The notes below the pieces were generated by a model. That model was given only the letters and a program-made list of their open reading frames with translations. It was not told the origin of the DNA and searched no databases. Shown here piece by piece: positions 1 to 7,587 of a stretch of 64,000 bases of DNA (the stretch's first letter is position 1; each line of letters opens with the position of its first letter). A program made the position numbers and the translations under genes. The DNA lies in contig CAYMYN010000016.1 in the NCBI GenBank assembly GCA_964394665.1, positions 1-64,000 on the forward strand, read 5' to 3'. The DNA is from CAYMYN01 sp964394665 (GTDB lineage: Bacteria > Planctomycetota > UBA1135 > GCA-002686595).

Positions 1-3
1 TGG

Positions 4-23
4 ACGGCCGGCAAGCCGGCCGT
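4..23. terminator. GC-rich hairpin at the window edge
   Basis: A 9-bp perfect inverted repeat (4-12 with 15-23) closes on a two-base spacer. It has no T-tract. It may end a gene lying to the left of the window or be a simple structural repeat. Nothing else is recognisable before the first gene. Confidence 0.3.
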
Positions 24-166
24 ACCGAGAGTGCTCGATCCTTCTCGCACTCTGAGCGCGTCCCCAGCTCGCTCGATCGCCCCTGCGTCCTGGTCCGTAT
101 CGACAGGCACGCCGCCGCGGGGCATGGTCCCGGCAGCGGGGCGCGACGTCCCGCGTGGAGCCTGCC

Positions 167-1075
167 ATGGACGAGAGCCTGCCCCTTCGGCGTTTCCTGG
201 TCGCGGTCGACGGCACGGACCTCAGCGACCCCGCGGTCCATGCGGCCGCGGTGCTGGCGAGCGCGCTGGGGGCCGACCTCGAGCTGGTGCACGCCGTCGA
301 CGTGCCGCCGACGCTCTGGGTGCGCGTCTCACCCGCGGAACTCGCCCGCCTGCACCAGGGCACCCTCGACACCAGCCGCGCGCACCTGGTCGCGCACCTC
401 GAGGGGCTCGAGCGCGCCCACGCCCTCCCGCCCGGCTCGCTGGAGCACAAGCTCGAGGTGCTGCCGGGCCGCCCGGCGCGGGTCGTGCTCGACCGTCAGC
501 GCGAATCGGGGGCCGACGTGCTCTTCCTCGGACCGCACGCCGAGCGCGGGCTGTTCGACTTCGGCAGCACGACGCGCGCGGTGCTGCACCACGCACAGGG
601 CGGCATCTGGCTGCAGAAGGGCCCCTTCCGGCCGATCGAGACGATCCTGGTCCCAGTGGACCTCGCGGAGGAGAGCGCCTATGTGATCGCGACGGCGCGG
701 GTGATCGCCGAACGCCTGCGGGCGGAGGTCGTCGTGCTGCACAGCGTGGTGCAGCCGGTGCTGAACCCGCCGCTCACGCAGGCCGAGACCCTCGGTTGGC
801 CCGTTCCCAACATGGACGAGCTGCGCGCCGAGGCGCGGCGCGGGATCGACACCCTGGTGGGCTCGCTCGACTGGGGCAGCGTGCGCCACCGCACCGTGCT
901 CGCCGCCGATCCGCCCCAGGTCGCGATCCACGCCATGCAGGATCTCGCGCAACTGGTCGTCATCGGCACGCGCAGCCGGCGCGGGATCAGCAGCCTGATC
1001 CTCGGCAGCGTGGCCTACGCGGTGCTGAAGAACGCCCGCGGCGGCGTGCTCGCCATTCGCCGCCCCGAGCGCTGA
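167..1075 (+). CDS. Tandem universal stress protein (two UspA domains)
   Basis: A 302-residue cytoplasmic protein made of two universal stress protein domains, about residues 8-145 and 158-300. Each opens with the family's beta-strand (FLVAVDGTD and ILVPVDLAEE). The second domain keeps the glycine-rich nucleotide-binding loop (GTRSRRG, then LGSVA), while the first has a degenerate loop (GPHAERG, then FGSTT), so ATP binding is more likely in the C-terminal half. I chose ATG 167 because GGAG lies seven bases upstream; an in-frame GTG at 155 would add four residues. UspA tandems help cells survive starvation or stress, but the particular stress cannot be read here. The gene stands alone, convergent with the small gene at 1094. 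Confidence 0.9.
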   Translation: MDESLPLRRFLVAVDGTDLSDPAVHAAAVLASALGADLELVHAVDVPPTLWVRVSPAELARLHQGTLDTSRAHLVAHLEGLERAHALPPGSLEHKLEVLPGRPARVVLDRQRESGADVLFLGPHAERGLFDFGSTTRAVLHHAQGGIWLQKGPFRPIETILVPVDLAEESAYVIATARVIAERLRAEVVVLHSVVQPVLNPPLTQAETLGWPVPNMDELRAEARRGIDTLVGSLDWGSVRHRTVLAADPPQVAIHAMQDLAQLVVIGTRSRRGISSLILGSVAYAVLKNARGGVLAIRRPER

Positions 1076-1093
1076 CCCGCTGCGCTCGGCTCG

Positions 1094-1291
1094 TCACGCG
1101 TCCGGCGGGCCGGTGAACCGATCGATCAGGCGCTCGACCTCCTCCTGCGTGCCGTGGCGACGGATCAGCAGGGCGAGGTCGCTCGGATCGAGGTCGTCGA
1201 TGTCGTCGATGGTGCCGGCGCTGATCAGCTCCATCACGCGCGCCAGCTCGCGCTCGAGTTGGGCGGCGTTCTCGGGTTGGAACTCCTTCAT
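1094..1291 (-). CDS. Small acidic hypothetical protein (65 aa)
   Basis: Sixty-five residues, helical and acidic, with an IDDIDDLDPSDL stretch and no signal peptide or cysteine. The start ATG is preceded by a good GAGGAG ribosome-binding site, which makes it a real gene rather than a chance frame. It lies just downstream of the proline-rich 65-residue gene at 1308-1505 on the same strand, with 16 bases between them, so the two are probably cotranscribed. I do not recognise the family. The length and helix pattern would fit a small protein-binding partner, but that is speculation. Confidence 0.6.
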   Translation of the reverse strand: MKEFQPENAAQLERELARVMELISAGTIDDIDDLDPSDLALLIRRHGTQEEVERLIDRFTGPPDA

Positions 1292-1307
1292 GGTCGGGAC
1301 TCCTCGT

Positions 1308-1505
1308 TCAGTTCTGCGGGGGAATCGGGGGAGCGTCGGGCAAGGGCGGACGCGGCGGCGCGTCGGGACCGGGCTCGATTCCGGGGGGCGCGGGTTCGGA
1401 GGGCAGCTCGGGACGCCCGGGCCGCTCGGGGTACGGCGGCTCCTGCGGGCGATCGGGCAGCTCGGGCGATCCGGGCAAGGCGCTGCGACGGAGTTGGAGC
1501 GACAT
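1308..1505 (-). CDS. Proline-rich small protein (65 aa)
   Basis: Sixty-five residues, of which more than a third are proline, in irregular PPxP, ExP and PGRPE steps after a short basic head (MSLQLRR). It is predicted to be disordered. There is no clear ribosome-binding site before the ATG, so support is weaker than for its downstream neighbour at 1094-1291. Codons are GC-rich like the rest of the genome. It is divergent from the CBS-domain gene at 1723 across 217 bases. Function unknown; it could also be a non-coding leader of the downstream gene. Confidence 0.4.
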   Translation of the reverse strand: MSLQLRRSALPGSPELPDRPQEPPYPERPGRPELPSEPAPPGIEPGPDAPPRPPLPDAPPIPPQN

Positions 1506-1722
1506 GGTGGCCGATGGAGCGCCGCTGGGTTCCGAACGGTCGGCGGCTCCAGGGCACCATCCTCGCAATCGAACGCGGGCCCAGGAAGGTCGCGCCGCTC
1601 GGAATCCCGACCCTACGTCCCCGTCCGTACGCATCTGCGACCTCGGTCGCATGGGCCGGCGCGTCGGAACCGGAGATGCTCGACACTGCGCGGCGGGTGC
1701 CGCGCCGCTCACCGGAGACACG

Positions 1723-2223
1723 ATGACCACGACCCGTTCCAGCGTGCACGCGCGCGACCTGATGCGCTCCGACGTGCTGACCCTGACCGTCGACACCCCC
1801 GTCCGCGAGGCGGTGGAACGTTTCGAGGAGTACCGCATCACCGGCGCGCCCGTGGTCGACTCCGGCGGACGGCTGCTCGGCTTCTTGAGCCTGAAGGACA
1901 TCGCCCGCAGCGATCACGTCAGCGACGACCGCATCGACGCAGGCCGCGGGAGCTGGCCGACCGGCGCAGGCGACGAGGACGAGGGCTGGGACGAAGGCGG
2001 CTCCTACCTCTCGGAGGACTACAGCCCACGCCTCTCGGGCGGGGCGACCGTCGGCGACTGGATGACCCCCGAGGTCGTCTCCGTGGCCCCCGACGCGACG
2101 CTGCAGAAGGTCTGCACCACGATGGTCGAGCAGGGCGTTCACCGCGTGCTGGTCGTGGAGAAAGGAGCCCTGCGCGGCATCGTGTCGACCTTCGACGTGG
2201 TGCGGCACCTGGCGCAGAAGTGA
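1723..2223 (+). CDS. CBS-domain pair protein
   Basis: A 166-residue protein consisting almost only of two CBS motifs, about residues 8-60 (ARDLMRSDVLTL to SLKDIAR) and 107-164 (VGDWMTPEVVSV to STFDVVRHL), joined by an acidic linker with GDEDEGWDEGG. CBS pairs bind adenine nucleotides and act as energy or ligand sensors, usually attached to or partnered with an effector, and none is fused here. I chose ATG 1723 because GGAG sits six bases before it and the upstream in-frame sequence is low-complexity. It ends 24 bases before the hybrid kinase on the other strand, with a hairpin between them. Confidence 0.88.
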   Translation: MTTTRSSVHARDLMRSDVLTLTVDTPVREAVERFEEYRITGAPVVDSGGRLLGFLSLKDIARSDHVSDDRIDAGRGSWPTGAGDEDEGWDEGGSYLSEDYSPRLSGGATVGDWMTPEVVSVAPDATLQKVCTTMVEQGVHRVLVVEKGALRGIVSTFDVVRHLAQK

Positions 2224-2224
2224 G

Positions 2225-2241
2225 GCGGCGCTCCGCGCCGC
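2225..2241. terminator. Hairpin between convergent genes
   Basis: A 7-bp perfect stem (2225-2231 with 2235-2241) with a TCC loop lies just after the stop of the CBS-protein gene and just before the stop of the kinase on the other strand. It lacks a T-tract, so it is a candidate bidirectional terminator only. Confidence 0.4.
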
Positions 2242-2247
2242 GTGGCG

Positions 2248-4176
2248 TCAGTCGAAGAGGGCGCGGATCGCGAGCGCGAGCTGCTCTTCACTGAAGGGTT
2301 TCTCGATCGTGGGCTCGCCGGCGACGAGGCGCCCCTGCTCCACCAGGAGCTCGCCGCTGAAGGCCGACATGAAGAGCACCTTGGCCTTTGGGAACCGCTG
2401 GCGGAACTCCCGCGCCAGTTCCGGGCCGCTCCGGTCGGGCATCACGATGTCGGTCAGGAGCAGGTCGACCTCGACCCCGGACTGGCACAGGGCCAGGGCC
2501 GCGTCCGCGCCCTCGGCGTCGAGCACGCGGTGACCCCGGGACTGGAGCAGGTGCCGCACCCCCGCGCGCACCAACCGATCGTCCTCGACGAGCAACACCG
2601 TCAGGCTACCGGCGGCGGGGGTCGCCTGAACCACGGCGCGGGGGGCCGGGGCGGGGCCGCCATCCCGACGGGGCAGGAACATGCGCACGCGCGTGCCCGC
2701 TCCCGGCGCGCTCTCGAGCTCGATGTGCCCCTCGAGCTGGCGCACGATGCCGTAGGTCGTGGCCAGGCCCAGCCCCGTCCCCTTGCCCTCGGGCTTGGTC
2801 GTGAAGAAGGGCTCGAAGGCGCGCGCCAGCGTCGCCTGGTCCATGCCGATCCCCGTGTCCTCGACCTCGAGCAGGACCCAACGCCCGGGCTCCGGCGCGT
2901 GCACGCGCGGCGCCGGCTGGGAGGCGCTGTCGAGCTCCTCGGCCCGGATGCGCAGCCGACCGCCGCTCGGCATGGCGTCGCGCGAGTTGACGGCCAGGTT
3001 CATCAAGATCTGCTCGATCTGGCCCTCGTCGGCCACGATCGGCCCGCCCAGGGGAGCGAACTCGATCTCGAGCTGCACGTCCTCGCCCAATAGATGGCGC
3101 AGCATGACGCGCGCGGAGGCCAGGGCCTCGTTGACCAAGATCGGCCGCGGCTCGAGGTCGCGGTTGCGGCTGAAGGCCAGGAGCTGGCGCGTGAGGGCCG
3201 TGCCGCGCCCGGCGGCGTCGAGGATCTCCTGCACCTGCACCAGGGCCGGAGCCGCGGGGTCGAGCTCGCTGGCCGCCACGCGGCAGCAGCCCTGGATGCC
3301 CATCAGGAGGTTGTTGAAGTCGTGGGCGATCCCGGAGGCGAGGCGCCCGACGGCCTCCATCTTCTGCGCCTGCAGGTACCGCCCCTCGAGCTGCTTGCGG
3401 TCGGTGAGATCGTGCAGCAGGCCGGAGAACTTGCGTTGGCCATCGATGCGCATCTCGGCCACCGAGAGGTTCAGCGGGAACACCGAACCGTCCTTGCGCA
3501 GGCCCAGGACCTCGCGGCCCACGCCGATGATGTGTCGCTCGCCGGTCTCCGCGTAGCGCCGCAGGTATCCGTCGTGCTCGTCGTGGTAGGGCGGCGGCAT
3601 CAACGTCTTGATGTTGCGCCCGATGACCTCCGCGGCTCCGTAGCCGAACATGCGCTCGGCGGCCGGGTTGAAGGTCTCGATCGTCCCGGCGACGTCGATC
3701 GTGACGATGCCGTCCACCGCGGTCTCGAGGAACGCCGCCAGGCGCGCGTCGAGGTCCGAGACCTCGCGATCGGCCGCCCGCTGACGGGACATGTCCTTGC
3801 AGATCGCGAGCACCCGGCGGCCGGCGGGCCCGGCGACGACCAGGGCGCTGCACTCGACCGGCACGCGCGACCCGTCGGGACGCAGGAGCTCGTAGGCGAG
3901 GCCGCGACAGAAGCCGTTCTCGAGGCACAGGGCCAAGCTGGCGTGGACGCGCGGCCGGTCGCACTCGCGCGCCCAGTCGACGATCCGGCGGCCGACCAGC
4001 TCCTCCAGGCGCTCGCGCCCCGTCAGGCGCAGGTACTCGGCGTTGGCGTCGAGCAGGCGCCCTTCCACGTCGAGCACGATGCGCGCGACGCCGGTGAGGT
4101 CGATCAGGAGGTGGTAGAGCTCCTCGACCCGCTGGGGTTTCTCGTGCGCGGTCGGCGAGCCATCGTGGGGTTCCAT
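2248..4176 (-). CDS. PAS-PAS hybrid histidine kinase with FixL-like heme PAS and receiver domain
   Basis: A 642-residue cytoplasmic sensor kinase with no membrane segment. Order: PAS1 (about 20-125), PAS2 (about 140-260), HisKA with H285 in GIAHDFNNLL, HATPase with N, G1 (DTGIGM) and G2 (GTGLGL) boxes, then a C-terminal receiver with acceptor D576 (LLLTDIVMPD). PAS2 closely follows the FixL oxygen-sensor pattern: H201 in YHDEHDGYL aligns with the FixL heme-ligand histidine, and R221 in IIGVGREVLG aligns with the FixL distal arginine. This supports heme-based sensing of O2 or CO/NO, by inference. The chosen ATG has no strong ribosome-binding site; a TTG at 4218 would add 14 residues. It follows the gene at 4228 and may be cotranscribed. 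No separate response-regulator gene is next to it. Confidence 0.9.
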   Translation of the reverse strand: MEPHDGSPTAHEKPQRVEELYHLLIDLTGVARIVLDVEGRLLDANAEYLRLTGRERLEELVGRRIVDWARECDRPRVHASLALCLENGFCRGLAYELLRPDGSRVPVECSALVVAGPAGRRVLAICKDMSRQRAADREVSDLDARLAAFLETAVDGIVTIDVAGTIETFNPAAERMFGYGAAEVIGRNIKTLMPPPYHDEHDGYLRRYAETGERHIIGVGREVLGLRKDGSVFPLNLSVAEMRIDGQRKFSGLLHDLTDRKQLEGRYLQAQKMEAVGRLASGIAHDFNNLLMGIQGCCRVAASELDPAAPALVQVQEILDAAGRGTALTRQLLAFSRNRDLEPRPILVNEALASARVMLRHLLGEDVQLEIEFAPLGGPIVADEGQIEQILMNLAVNSRDAMPSGGRLRIRAEELDSASQPAPRVHAPEPGRWVLLEVEDTGIGMDQATLARAFEPFFTTKPEGKGTGLGLATTYGIVRQLEGHIELESAPGAGTRVRMFLPRRDGGPAPAPRAVVQATPAAGSLTVLLVEDDRLVRAGVRHLLQSRGHRVLDAEGADAALALCQSGVEVDLLLTDIVMPDRSGPELAREFRQRFPKAKVLFMSAFSGELLVEQGRLVAGEPTIEKPFSEEQLALAIRALFD

Positions 4177-4227
4177 GGGCGTCGATCCAGGGTAGGCCGG
4201 TGGCGGCGGCGGCCACAAGGGCCCGGC

Positions 4228-6021
4228 TCACAGACGCCGCAGCATCTCGACCAGGCCCACCGCCAGCCGCAGGGAGCCGCCGCACAGGTTGGGGCCGCTG
4301 CGTTCCTCACGCGTGCTGAGCATCCCGTAGGGCCGCCGGTAGGCATCCAGCGAGCTGCGCAGCACGGAGGCGAAACGCGCGCGCGTCGCGTCGGTGCGTT
4401 GCCCCAGCTCGTCCTGGTACGCGAATCCGAGTCCCTGCAGGAGGTTCAGGGGCACGCCCGGCAGGTCGCCCACCTGCAGGTTGTCGCGGGCCTCGAAGAG
4501 GTAGATCGTCACGTCGCCCCAAGCGCCGTCGCGGTACTGCTCCCCGATCCAGTGCGAGTGCACGGCGAGCTCCAGCAGCTCGTGAGCCTCCCCGCGCAGG
4601 TCGGGCTCGAGGCGCACGAGCTCCCCCGCGAGCCTCCAGCACCGCACCTGGTCCGCCGCGACGTTCCCGCCCAGCCGTAGGGCGTCGCGCCACAGGGGCG
4701 CGTAGGTGCGCCAGCCCGACAGCGCCAGGTGGCGGAACTCGGGCTCCTCCGGCCAGGCGCGCCACATCTCGATCGCGCGCGCGCCGTAGTGGCCGTAGTT
4801 GTCGTCGAAGCCCGGGTCGATGTTGTGCCAGGTGCCCGGCCAATAGTGCGAGTACTCGAGGGTCGCGACCGCCTCGCGCGCGACCGCGAGCAGGCGCTCG
4901 TCCCCGATCCGCGCCGCGAGCCGCGCCAGTTGGGCCGGCACGTCGAGCGCCCGCAGGTGCGCGTAGGCCAGGATCGGCTCGCCGCTCTCGGGCACGTAGC
5001 CGGGCGCCACGCGTCCATCGGGCACGACGCCCCGGGTGCGCACGTGCTCGCCGATGCGGCGCGCGCGCTCGAGGGCCCGGGCGCGGAACGGCTCGGGGCC
5101 GCGCTCGTGCAGGTCGAGCAGGAACCCGAGCGCCTTGTGGATCTCGATCGGCCGATCCAGGCGTTGATCCGCGACGGCGTCGTAGGCGCAGGGCAGGCCG
5201 GTCTCGGGATGGAAGCCGAGCTCGAACCAATCGGCGAGGTAGCGCTCGAGGGCGGCGCGCCAGCGCGGGACCTCCTCGACCTCGAGCGCGTCGAGCAGGA
5301 GCTCGAAGAGCGGGTGCACCTGGCCGTCGATGGCCATCAGGCGCTCGCCGTTCACGACGTCCCACAGATGCACCGAGAAACCCGTGGGGCGCGGACCGGC
5401 GTCGTCGAGCGAGCGCTCGAGCCACAGGTCGACGATCCACTCGAGCTCACGCAGGATCTCGGCGCGCAGGGCGGCCTCGCTGGGCGCGGGCAGCTCGAGC
5501 GTGGCCTCGACGCGGCCGAAGAGCGCGCCGCCCTCCGCGTCCGACCCCAGGCGCACGACGAAGCGCGGCGTGCGCGGCCAGGTCTCGGGGTCGCGCTCCG
5601 CCGGACGCTCGGCGAGGGCCAGGCGCGCGCGGCCGGGACCGGCCAGCTCGAGGCTCAGCGCGCGCCCCGCGCCGTCGACCAACGCGACGCTCCCGCGCCC
5701 CTCGAGCAGCTCCACCTCGAGCACCAGCGAGTCGGCGAGGGGCGCGTAGGCGGCGATCGGCTGCTCCGCCCATAGCCCCGGCCCGACGCGCAGACCGCGC
5801 CCCTCGCCACGCGCGAGTTGGGGCGCGCCCCGTGCGGTGCGCCACCAGGGCACGCGCACCTGTCCCTCGGGGTCGGCGCCGCCGGGCGCCTCGCCGAAGT
5901 CGACGTTGCGCAGGGCCTGGATGCGCACGGTCGGCTCGGACTCGGCCGCGGCGTCCGGGGCGAACGGGCCCTGGGGCACGGGCGCGGCGAGGAGCAAGGC
6001 CAACGACGCTCGGGCGATCAC
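4228..6021 (-). CDS. Exported (alpha/alpha)-toroid-like protein, function unknown
   Basis: About 597 residues. A GTG start at 6021 with GGAG nine bases upstream gives a plain signal peptide (VIARASLALLLAAP), whereas the longer frame from 6156 adds a low-complexity arginine-rich head and is unlikely. Residues about 30-190 look like a beta-rich domain. The rest is rich in paired helices with aromatic and acidic patches (YWPGTWHNIDPGFDDNYG, SHWIGEQYRDGAWGD), as in (alpha/alpha)6-barrel glycoside hydrolases, lyases and epimerases. I cannot name a family or catalytic residues. It probably acts in the envelope on a carbohydrate; this is inference. It is divergent from the dehydrogenase gene at 6155. 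Confidence 0.65.
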   Translation of the reverse strand: MIARASLALLLAAPVPQGPFAPDAAAESEPTVRIQALRNVDFGEAPGGADPEGQVRVPWWRTARGAPQLARGEGRGLRVGPGLWAEQPIAAYAPLADSLVLEVELLEGRGSVALVDGAGRALSLELAGPGRARLALAERPAERDPETWPRTPRFVVRLGSDAEGGALFGRVEATLELPAPSEAALRAEILRELEWIVDLWLERSLDDAGPRPTGFSVHLWDVVNGERLMAIDGQVHPLFELLLDALEVEEVPRWRAALERYLADWFELGFHPETGLPCAYDAVADQRLDRPIEIHKALGFLLDLHERGPEPFRARALERARRIGEHVRTRGVVPDGRVAPGYVPESGEPILAYAHLRALDVPAQLARLAARIGDERLLAVAREAVATLEYSHYWPGTWHNIDPGFDDNYGHYGARAIEMWRAWPEEPEFRHLALSGWRTYAPLWRDALRLGGNVAADQVRCWRLAGELVRLEPDLRGEAHELLELAVHSHWIGEQYRDGAWGDVTIYLFEARDNLQVGDLPGVPLNLLQGLGFAYQDELGQRTDATRARFASVLRSSLDAYRRPYGMLSTREERSGPNLCGGSLRLAVGLVEMLRRL

Positions 6022-6154
6022 GATCGGGGTCTCCAGGGGGCTGCGGTGCGCTGGCCCGACGGGGCCGCTATCCTGCTCGCCCCATTGTGCCGGGAGCATC
6101 CCCCGACGTCGTCCCCGTGGATCCCGGCACCGCCCTCGCCCGCCCCGCGCCCCC

Positions 6155-7165
6155 ATGAAGAGCTACACGGTCGTCGAGTTGCACGGAGACGGCATCTCGA
6201 AGGAACTCTCCGCCTCGGTCCACGCCATCGCCCAGGCCCTGCCCCTGCGCCTGGACTTCGTGCCGGTGGACCTCTCCCACGAGGCCCGCGAGCGCGGCGG
6301 CCTGGCGGTGTACGACGAGGCCGAGGCCGCCATGCGGCGCCACGGCGTGGCGCTCAAGTACCCCACGGCCACGACCCGCGAGAGCCCGAACAAGGTGCTG
6401 CGCGATCGCTGCCAGTTCGCGGTCATCCACCGCCCGGTGTGCAGCATCCCGGGCATCGAGACGAACTTCACCAAGCGCCTCGACATCGACGTGGTGCGCG
6501 TCGCCACCGGCGGCACCTATGGCGACGCCGGCCAACGCATCGGACCCGACACCGCGGTCTCGCTGCGCGTCATCTCGCGCGGACCCTGCAAGCACGCGGC
6601 GCGCTTCGCCTTCAAGCTCGCGATGCTGCGCGGCAGCGGCGTGGTCTCCACCAGCAAGTGGACCATCCAGAAGGCGACCGACGGCTTCTTCGAGGAGATC
6701 TGCGACAAGGTCGCCCGCGACTACCCCGGGGTGCCCTACCGCCGAGAGCTCTTCGACGCCCTGCTGGCCGGGATGGTCATGCACCCCGACCGCTACGCGG
6801 TGATCGTGTGCCCCAACGAGTACGGGGACTTCCTCTCCGACTCGGCCTGCGGGCTGATCGGCTCGGTGGGCCTGGGGGACAGCTCGTCCTACGCCTTCTC
6901 CGACGACGGCGACGTGACCCTGGCGATGTTCGATCCGGCCGGCGGCACGGCGCCCGACATCGCGGGCCAGGACCTCGCCAACCCCACGGCGGCGCTGCTG
7001 GCGCTCTCGAACCTGCTGCGGCATCTGCGCGAGTTGGATGCCGCGAAGTCGCTGCGCCAAGCGCTGCTCGGCTCGATCGCCGAGGGCGAGTGCACGCGCG
7101 ACATCGGGGGCACGCTCGGCACGCGCGAGTTCACCGCCCGGGTGGCCGAGCGCCTGGCCCGCTGA
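6155..7165 (+). CDS. Isocitrate/isopropylmalate dehydrogenase-family enzyme
   Basis: A 336-residue beta-decarboxylating dehydrogenase. Family marks are the N-terminal ELHGDGISKEL, the substrate segment SPNKVLR with downstream arginines, a lysine in SKWTIQKATDGFF, the acidic metal motif NEYGDFLSD and the adenine-site motif GTAPDIAGQDLANPTA. These enzymes oxidise and decarboxylate 2-hydroxy acids (isocitrate, 3-isopropylmalate, homoisocitrate, tartrate) using NAD(P). The NEYGDFLSD and APDIAGQD variants are unusual, so the substrate is uncertain, though the SPNKVLR segment looks more like isocitrate dehydrogenase. There is no leucine- or TCA-pathway gene beside it. The start ATG 6155 puts the conserved beta-strand at residue 5; the upstream extension is noise. 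Confidence 0.85.
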   Translation: MKSYTVVELHGDGISKELSASVHAIAQALPLRLDFVPVDLSHEARERGGLAVYDEAEAAMRRHGVALKYPTATTRESPNKVLRDRCQFAVIHRPVCSIPGIETNFTKRLDIDVVRVATGGTYGDAGQRIGPDTAVSLRVISRGPCKHAARFAFKLAMLRGSGVVSTSKWTIQKATDGFFEEICDKVARDYPGVPYRRELFDALLAGMVMHPDRYAVIVCPNEYGDFLSDSACGLIGSVGLGDSSSYAFSDDGDVTLAMFDPAGGTAPDIAGQDLANPTAALLALSNLLRHLRELDAAKSLRQALLGSIAEGECTRDIGGTLGTREFTARVAERLAR

Positions 7166-7183
7166 CCCAACCCTGGGGTCAGC
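7161..7183. terminator. Hairpin containing both convergent stop codons
   Basis: An 8-bp perfect stem (7161-7168 with 7176-7183) and a seven-base loop. The TGA of the dehydrogenase gene and the TGA of the opposing DUF2007-like gene both lie inside the two arms. There is no T-tract. It is a candidate bidirectional terminator. Confidence 0.5.
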
Positions 7184-7460
7184 CCACCGGCACGCGCCCC
7201 TCGAGCGCCTCGTCGCCCCAGGCCGCGCGCAGCACGGCCACGGCGCGGTCGAGGTCGACCTTCGGGATCACGATGTACTGCAGGCCGAGCCCCCGATCGC
7301 CGGCCAACACCTTGCGCAGCTCGAGCACGTCCGAGTCCACGAGCGTGTTGCGGATGCCGGCCGTGTCGAGCAGGTTGCGCGCCAGATCGCGCTCGGTGGT
7401 GTCCCGGGGCTGGAGCAACGGGACGAAGTCGTCCTGATCGAGGTCGTGGTCGGCGCTCAT
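7179..7460 (-). CDS. DUF2007-like small signal-transducing protein
   Basis: A 93-residue protein preceded by a perfect AGGAGG ribosome-binding site. After an acidic head (DHDLDQDDFVPL) comes a fold resembling DUF2007 proteins: an alpha segment that selects among positions (ARNLLDTAGIRNTLVDSD), then a beta-strand YIVIPKVDLDRAVAVLRAA. DUF2007 members are small ferredoxin-like folds of uncertain role, sometimes called putative prokaryotic signal-transducing proteins. The upstream in-frame extension to 7706 is low-complexity and rejected. It is convergent with the dehydrogenase. Confidence 0.65.
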   Translation of the reverse strand: MSADHDLDQDDFVPLLQPRDTTERDLARNLLDTAGIRNTLVDSDVLELRKVLAGDRGLGLQYIVIPKVDLDRAVAVLRAAWGDEALEGRVPVG

Positions 7461-7587
7461 GGGTTTCCTCCTGGGCGCGAGAGCATAACGCCCCGCGCCG
7501 CGCCGCGGCCCCTTCCCCGGCCCCAATCCGCCCTCGCCCTGGCGCCCGCCGGGGGACAGACTGCTCCGCGCTGCCCGCCGAACCGCC

